Assembly: GCA_964464435.1 (NCBI GenBank)
Contig: CAYXGE010000040.1
Span: 1-17,323, forward strand
DNA: 17,323 bases
Reading direction: 5' to 3'
Source of the DNA: CAYXGE01 sp964464435
Lineage (GTDB): Bacteria > Pseudomonadota > Gammaproteobacteria > Burkholderiales > Methylophilaceae
A program made the translations under genes and the position numbers. Below the pieces are notes generated by a model. That model did not search any database, was not told the DNA's origin, and was given only the letters and a program-made list of their open reading frames with translations. Position 1 is the first letter of the stretch; each line of letters opens with the position of its first letter. This document shows, one piece after another, positions 14,235-17,323 of the stretch.

Positions 14235-15640
14235 GTCAAAAATTATTTAATATTTTTGGCACGCTCAATCGCTTTTTTGAGAAAACAAAACTAAATAAAC
14301 CACTGCATTACGTACTAGATAAGTTTGCACCTCAGGAAACCAAAGACTCAGCAAGTTGGCATGACGAAATTTATGATGCTGTATTGGAAGATGCGCCGCA
14401 AAGAGCCAAAGGGTTGTTATATGCTATTTTGGGCATTTTGATAGCCATTATTCTTGCCGCTTACTTCACAGAGGTGGATGAGGTGACGCGTGGAGAGGGA
14501 CGTGTTATTCCATCTGGACAAATACAAATTATTCAATCTTTAGATGGTGGTATTGTTTCAGAAATATTGGTGAAAGAAGGACAAACCGTAAGTAAGGGCG
14601 ACCCACTTATTCGTATTGATGAAACACGCGCAGTATCTTCATTAAAAGAAAACCGTTCACAATATTTAGCCTTGCTTGCTAAGCAATATCGACTCAAAGC
14701 GCTGGCTACTGGTGGAAGTTATTCACCTCCTGCTGAGGTAATAAAAGAAGTGCCTGAGGTTAATCGTCAAGAACAAGATCTCTTTTATGCGAGCCGAGAT
14801 GAACTAGAGTCGCAAATCGGCATTGCAAGACAACAACTGATTCAACGTGAGCGTGAGTTACAAGAAGCGCGAGCCAACAGTGAGCAAGCTGAACGTGGCT
14901 ATGAGCTTACAAAACAAGAGCTGAATGTTACAAAACCTTTGCAAAGTTCTGGTGCTGTGTCAGATGTTGATATTTTAAGGCTTGAGCGCGATGCTTCACG
15001 CTTTTTGGGTGAGCGGGACCAAGCACGCGCATCGATTGGACGTATTCAAGCTGCGATAGCAGAAGCAAGACGAAAAATCAGTGAAGTAGAACAAACTTAT
15101 TTAAGCCGTATAAGAACTGACTTAAATGAAACAACTGCCAAAATTAATGGCCTTACAGCAACCAGTGAAGGGCTTACAGACAAAGTAAAACAAGCCACGC
15201 TAAAGTCACCAGTTAATGGCAAGATTAGTCGTTTATTTGCCAATACTGTAGGAGGCGTGATTCAGCCAGGTAAAGAAGTGTTAGAGGTGGTGCCATCAGA
15301 TGACACCTTGGTGCTAGAGACTAAAATTGAACCCAAGGACATTGCATTTGTAACCCTCAACCAAAAAGCGACGGTTAAACTAACCGCTTATGATTACACT
15401 ATTTACGGCACTTTAGATGCGCTCGTTGAAAATGTAGCGGCCAACTCAGTGATTGATGACAAAGGTAATGCCTTTTATATAGTCCGGGTGCGTACTATTA
15501 AATCTAGCTTAGGTAAAAACCAACCCATTATTCCGGGGATGGTGGCGCAAGTAGATATATTAACGGGTAAAAAATCGGTACTCTCATACTTGCTCAAGCC
15601 AGTGCTTAAAGCAAAAGCCTACGCATTTACGGAAAGATAA
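14231..15640 (+). CDS. type I secretion membrane-fusion adaptor, HlyD/LapC type
   Basis: Periplasmic adaptor linking the ABC transporter to an outer-membrane TolC-like channel. 469 residues: a cytoplasmic N-terminus of about 58 residues, one membrane anchor (LLYAILGILIAIILAAYF, about 62-79), the barrel-sandwich segment IQIIQSLDGGIVSEILVKEG followed by VSKGDPLIRID, a long coiled-coil hairpin (about 170-320, rich in Gln, Glu, Arg), and the HlyD-family C-terminal signature PGMVAQVDILTGKKSVLSYL. Its ATG overlaps the transporter's stop in an ATGA junction, with AGGAAA at 14219-14224, which implies coupled, roughly equimolar synthesis. No outer-membrane partner gene is in the window; it must lie elsewhere. 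Confidence 0.94.
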   Translation: MSQKLFNIFGTLNRFFEKTKLNKPLHYVLDKFAPQETKDSASWHDEIYDAVLEDAPQRAKGLLYAILGILIAIILAAYFTEVDEVTRGEGRVIPSGQIQIIQSLDGGIVSEILVKEGQTVSKGDPLIRIDETRAVSSLKENRSQYLALLAKQYRLKALATGGSYSPPAEVIKEVPEVNRQEQDLFYASRDELESQIGIARQQLIQRERELQEARANSEQAERGYELTKQELNVTKPLQSSGAVSDVDILRLERDASRFLGERDQARASIGRIQAAIAEARRKISEVEQTYLSRIRTDLNETTAKINGLTATSEGLTDKVKQATLKSPVNGKISRLFANTVGGVIQPGKEVLEVVPSDDTLVLETKIEPKDIAFVTLNQKATVKLTAYDYTIYGTLDALVENVAANSVIDDKGNAFYIVRVRTIKSSLGKNQPIIPGMVAQVDILTGKKSVLSYLLKPVLKAKAYAFTER

Positions 15641-16279
15641 ATGCGTCATATTTTTATCTCTCGAAGCGAAGTTATGCTGACTGATTGGGCGCTTGCTTTT
15701 CCCAAGGCAGAGCTTTATCAAGATTTAAACCAAATAGAAAGCCAATCAAAACAAGCTAGTGTTTACTGGTTACACAATGGTTTTGAACGAAAAATATGGC
15801 TAGATGGCACCATGAGTACCTTAATCAAAGCACATCCTGAGGCAAAAATAGTAGTCATGGCGGATGTGCCTGACGAGGCAGATGCCTTTGCTGCAATTGC
15901 AAGTGGTGCGTTTGGCTATTGTCATGCCTACAGTTCGGCCAAGGTGTTAAAAGAAGTGCTTACCGTGATTAATCATGGCGGCATTTGGATGGGTCCTGAA
16001 TTTCTAAGAAAAATGATTTTGGCCACTTCAAAGTTAGTAGGTAATCCATCTGAAGATATTAAAGCAACCCTTAAATTACTGACTAAACGCGAACGTGATG
16101 TGGCATTGCAAGCCGCTAAAGGATTAAGCAATAAAGAAATTGCCCGTGTACTTAATATTACAGAACGCACTGTAAAAGCCCATCTTTCAAGCGTGTTTGA
16201 ACGCCTACAGGTCAAAGACCGTCTGCAATTGGCTTTAATCTTAAACGAAAAAGTTTCTCAGCTAGCACTCAATATTTAA
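15641..16279 (+). CDS. LuxR-family transcriptional regulator with a degenerate receiver domain
   Basis: 212 residues, starting at the base after the adaptor's TAA stop, so in the same transcript. The C-terminal NarL/LuxR-type helix-turn-helix is clear: LTKRERDVALQAAKGL, then SNKEIARVLNITERTVKAHL (163-182), then SSVFERLQVKDR. The N-terminal 130 residues fit a response-regulator receiver fold, with the AAIASGAFGY segment before strand 5. By eye its catalytic residues are gone: MRHIFISRSEV lacks the acidic pair, His45 in VYWLHNG takes the phosphoacceptor Asp position, Ala74 replaces the Thr/Ser, and GYCHAY lacks the conserved Lys. It is therefore probably not controlled by Asp phosphorylation. 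The likely target is the adhesin gene 115 nt downstream or the operon itself, which is inference from position. Confidence 0.9.
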   Translation: MRHIFISRSEVMLTDWALAFPKAELYQDLNQIESQSKQASVYWLHNGFERKIWLDGTMSTLIKAHPEAKIVVMADVPDEADAFAAIASGAFGYCHAYSSAKVLKEVLTVINHGGIWMGPEFLRKMILATSKLVGNPSEDIKATLKLLTKRERDVALQAAKGLSNKEIARVLNITERTVKAHLSSVFERLQVKDRLQLALILNEKVSQLALNI

Positions 16280-16283
16280 ATAC

Positions 16284-16307
16284 TGTACTTCAGTACAATA
16301 TTTTTTT
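16284..16307 (+). terminator. weak A+T-rich hairpin with T-tract before the adhesin gene
   Basis: TGTAC (16284-16288), loop TTCA and GTACA (16293-16297), extendable past one mismatch by ATA/TAT, followed by seven T (16301-16307). It lies 5 nt after the regulator's stop. It could end the transporter-adaptor-regulator transcript fully or in part. The short, A+T-rich stem makes it a weaker call than the other terminators here. Confidence 0.5.
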
Positions 16308-16334
16308 ACCGTTAAATCATATTTAATGCTGTCA

Positions 16335-16363
16335 TCGGCAAAAAGTTTTGCCACATTTATAAC
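16335..16363 (+). promoter_or_regulatory. candidate adhesin promoter overlapped by a perfect palindrome
   Basis: TCGGCA (16335-16340), 17-nt spacer and TATAAC (16358-16363) form a plausible sigma-70 promoter 32 nt before the adhesin ATG. The palindrome GGCAAAA-AG-TTTTGCC (16337-16352) covers the -35 and most of the spacer, an ideal place for a repressor or activator. The adjacent LuxR-family regulator is an obvious candidate ligand, but nothing in the sequence proves it. Confidence 0.45.
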
Positions 16364-16394
16364 TAACTATTTACAAGCTTTTAGGAGTTGAGTC

Positions 16395-17323
16395 ATGGCG
16401 ATTATCGGAACCGTTATTGCGATTACAGGTGCAACAGCAGCAGAAGCACCTTCTGTACTTGCTGAAAATGGGCAACAAAAAACGCTCAGGTTGAATGATA
16501 CTGTCCAACCCAACGATACGATTATTACGCCTAAAGGCATTGTTGTTGAGATTAAGCTTGAAAATGGCAGAAAAGTACTAGTTTCTGCTGAGCAAACAGT
16601 TAAGTTTACTGAAGAGCTTACAAGTGTCATTGAGCCTTCTGCGGATGATAGTGCTGTTGATTTGGCAACAATTCAATCGATTATTGTAGCTATTAAAGAA
16701 GGCAAAGATATCAATGAATCCATTGAAGAAACTGCGGCAGGTCTCAGGGGTGCTGGAGGATCTACAGCCTATGGGCATGGTTTTGTTAATTTAGGACGAA
16801 TTACGGAATTACTTCGTGCTTTTGGTCTTAATTTAGACAGAAGTGCGCTTGAAGATCGAATTATTGAAGCTTATGGTGAAGACGATGCGAATAATAATCC
16901 TGGTGCAAATAATGGTAATGCTGGTGTAACTAACGTTAGACCAGTAGCCACACCAAGCGCATCTGTAGGTGTTGAAGATGGATTGCCAATTTCACTAGTG
17001 CTAGGTGGTACAGACTCAGACGGCACTGTTGTAAGTTATCAAATCACCACATTGCCAAATGCAACTCAGGGTTTATTGGTTTACGATGCTGACGGCAATC
17101 CTGCAACACCAGCAGTAGCAGTGCCAGTTAATACAGCGTTAACCCCAGCACAAGCGGCAACTATTCAGTTTGTGCCAGCTGCTAACTTTAATGGTACGGT
17201 CAATGTACCATTTACAGTGACTGATAATAATGGTGCTGTTTCTGTGCCAGCAAACGCTGTGGTTACGGTTACCCCTGTTAACGACGCACCGGTGGCGCGA
17301 CCAGAAGTAGACAGCACGCCACA
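16395..17323 (+). CDS. LapA-type giant adhesin, N-terminal retention module and first repeats (3' truncated)
   Basis: Open from ATG 16395 to the window edge (309 residues seen, no stop), with AGGAG at 16383-16387. Residues 1 to about 75 match the retention module of LapA-like adhesins (MAIIGTVIAITGATAAEAPS, then TLRLNDTVQPNDTIITPKG and VEIKLENGRKVLVSAEQ), which folds in the periplasm and plugs the export pore. EETAAGLRG holds a TAAG motif at 113-116, the LapG protease site type, with cleavage expected between Ala114 and Ala115. An Asn/Gly-rich linker (about 163-180) leads to a cadherin/VCBS-like repeat: VRPVATPSAS at 181 recurs as DAPVARPEVD at 297, a 116-residue period, with Asp-rich turns (TDSDG, DADGN, TDNNG) that could bind calcium. 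It should be a surface adhesin exported by the upstream transporter. Total length and C-terminal secretion signal are not visible. Confidence 0.9.
   Translation, partial: MAIIGTVIAITGATAAEAPSVLAENGQQKTLRLNDTVQPNDTIITPKGIVVEIKLENGRKVLVSAEQTVKFTEELTSVIEPSADDSAVDLATIQSIIVAIKEGKDINESIEETAAGLRGAGGSTAYGHGFVNLGRITELLRAFGLNLDRSALEDRIIEAYGEDDANNNPGANNGNAGVTNVRPVATPSASVGVEDGLPISLVLGGTDSDGTVVSYQITTLPNATQGLLVYDADGNPATPAVAVPVNTALTPAQAATIQFVPAANFNGTVNVPFTVTDNNGAVSVPANAVVTVTPVNDAPVARPEVDSTP

Noticed and set aside
16407..16448. A second TAA motif (T14-A15-A16-E17) near the adhesin N-terminus as an alternative protease site
   Set aside because: It is followed by Glu, not Gly, and lies inside the retention domain. 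LapG-type sites have the form TAAG or PAAG in the linker after it, as at residues 113-116.
16367..16778. Minus-strand open frames overlapping the start of the adhesin
   Set aside because: They are antisense to a frame with a good ribosome-binding site and clear retention-module features.
1..17323. Mobile elements, CRISPR arrays, attachment sites or prophage genes
   Set aside because: No transposase or integrase frame, no regularly spaced short repeats, and no duplication of a tRNA 3' end downstream of tRNA-Gly or tRNA-Cys were seen.

Overview
The window looks like chromosome from a Gram-negative betaproteobacterium, most likely a Methylophilaceae methylotroph (Methylotenera/Methylophilus type). 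This is inferred from gene content, low-to-middling G+C and the ppsA/ppsR, rlmJ, uvrC-pgsA-tRNA set; it was not tested by any search. Coding density is high. I see no IS element, prophage or CRISPR array.

Region 1 (1-1053) holds the last 18 codons of an unidentified gene, a translationally coupled small membrane protein (57-455), a convergent small membrane protein (496-759, minus) and a 294-nt intergenic region with several dyads upstream of ppsA.

Region 2 (1054-4345) is a pyruvate/PEP control module: ppsA (phosphoenolpyruvate synthase) and ppsR (the kinase/pyrophosphorylase that inactivates and reactivates it). A strong hairpin terminator separates them, and a bidirectional terminator follows ppsR.

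Region 3 (4359-7447) has a minus-strand UPF0114/YqhA-like membrane protein, a divergent DUF2914 membrane protein, and a minus-strand pair of sodC (Cu/Zn superoxide dismutase, probable lipoprotein) and rlmJ (23S rRNA m6A2030 methyltransferase). Region 4 (7604-11852) has a small periplasmic EF-hand protein, then a compact plus-strand run of His-rich CDF metal exporter, 4-oxalocrotonate-tautomerase-like enzyme, uvrC and pgsA, followed by tRNA-Gly(GCC) and tRNA-Cys(GCA).

Region 5 (11853-17323) is the most interesting part: a LapA-type adhesin secretion locus. It encodes a LapB/LssB-type type I secretion ABC transporter with a degenerate, apparently non-proteolytic C39-like domain, an overlapping LapC/HlyD-type adaptor, and a directly abutting LuxR-family regulator whose receiver domain has lost its phosphorylation residues. 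After a 115-nt intergenic region with a hairpin and a palindrome comes the start of a large adhesin running off the window. That gene has no stop codon here. Its N-terminus is a retention module with a TAAG LapG-type cleavage motif, followed by a roughly 116-residue cadherin/VCBS-like repeat. The inferred scheme is that the ABC transporter and adaptor, with an outer-membrane TolC-like partner not seen here, export the adhesin. The retention module holds it in the pore until a LapG-type periplasmic protease, controlled by c-di-GMP through LapD, releases it. The atypical regulator may control transcription of the locus.

Three starts were moved downstream on ribosome-binding-site or domain grounds: sodC to 7447, the EF-hand protein to 7604 and the CDF exporter to 7994.
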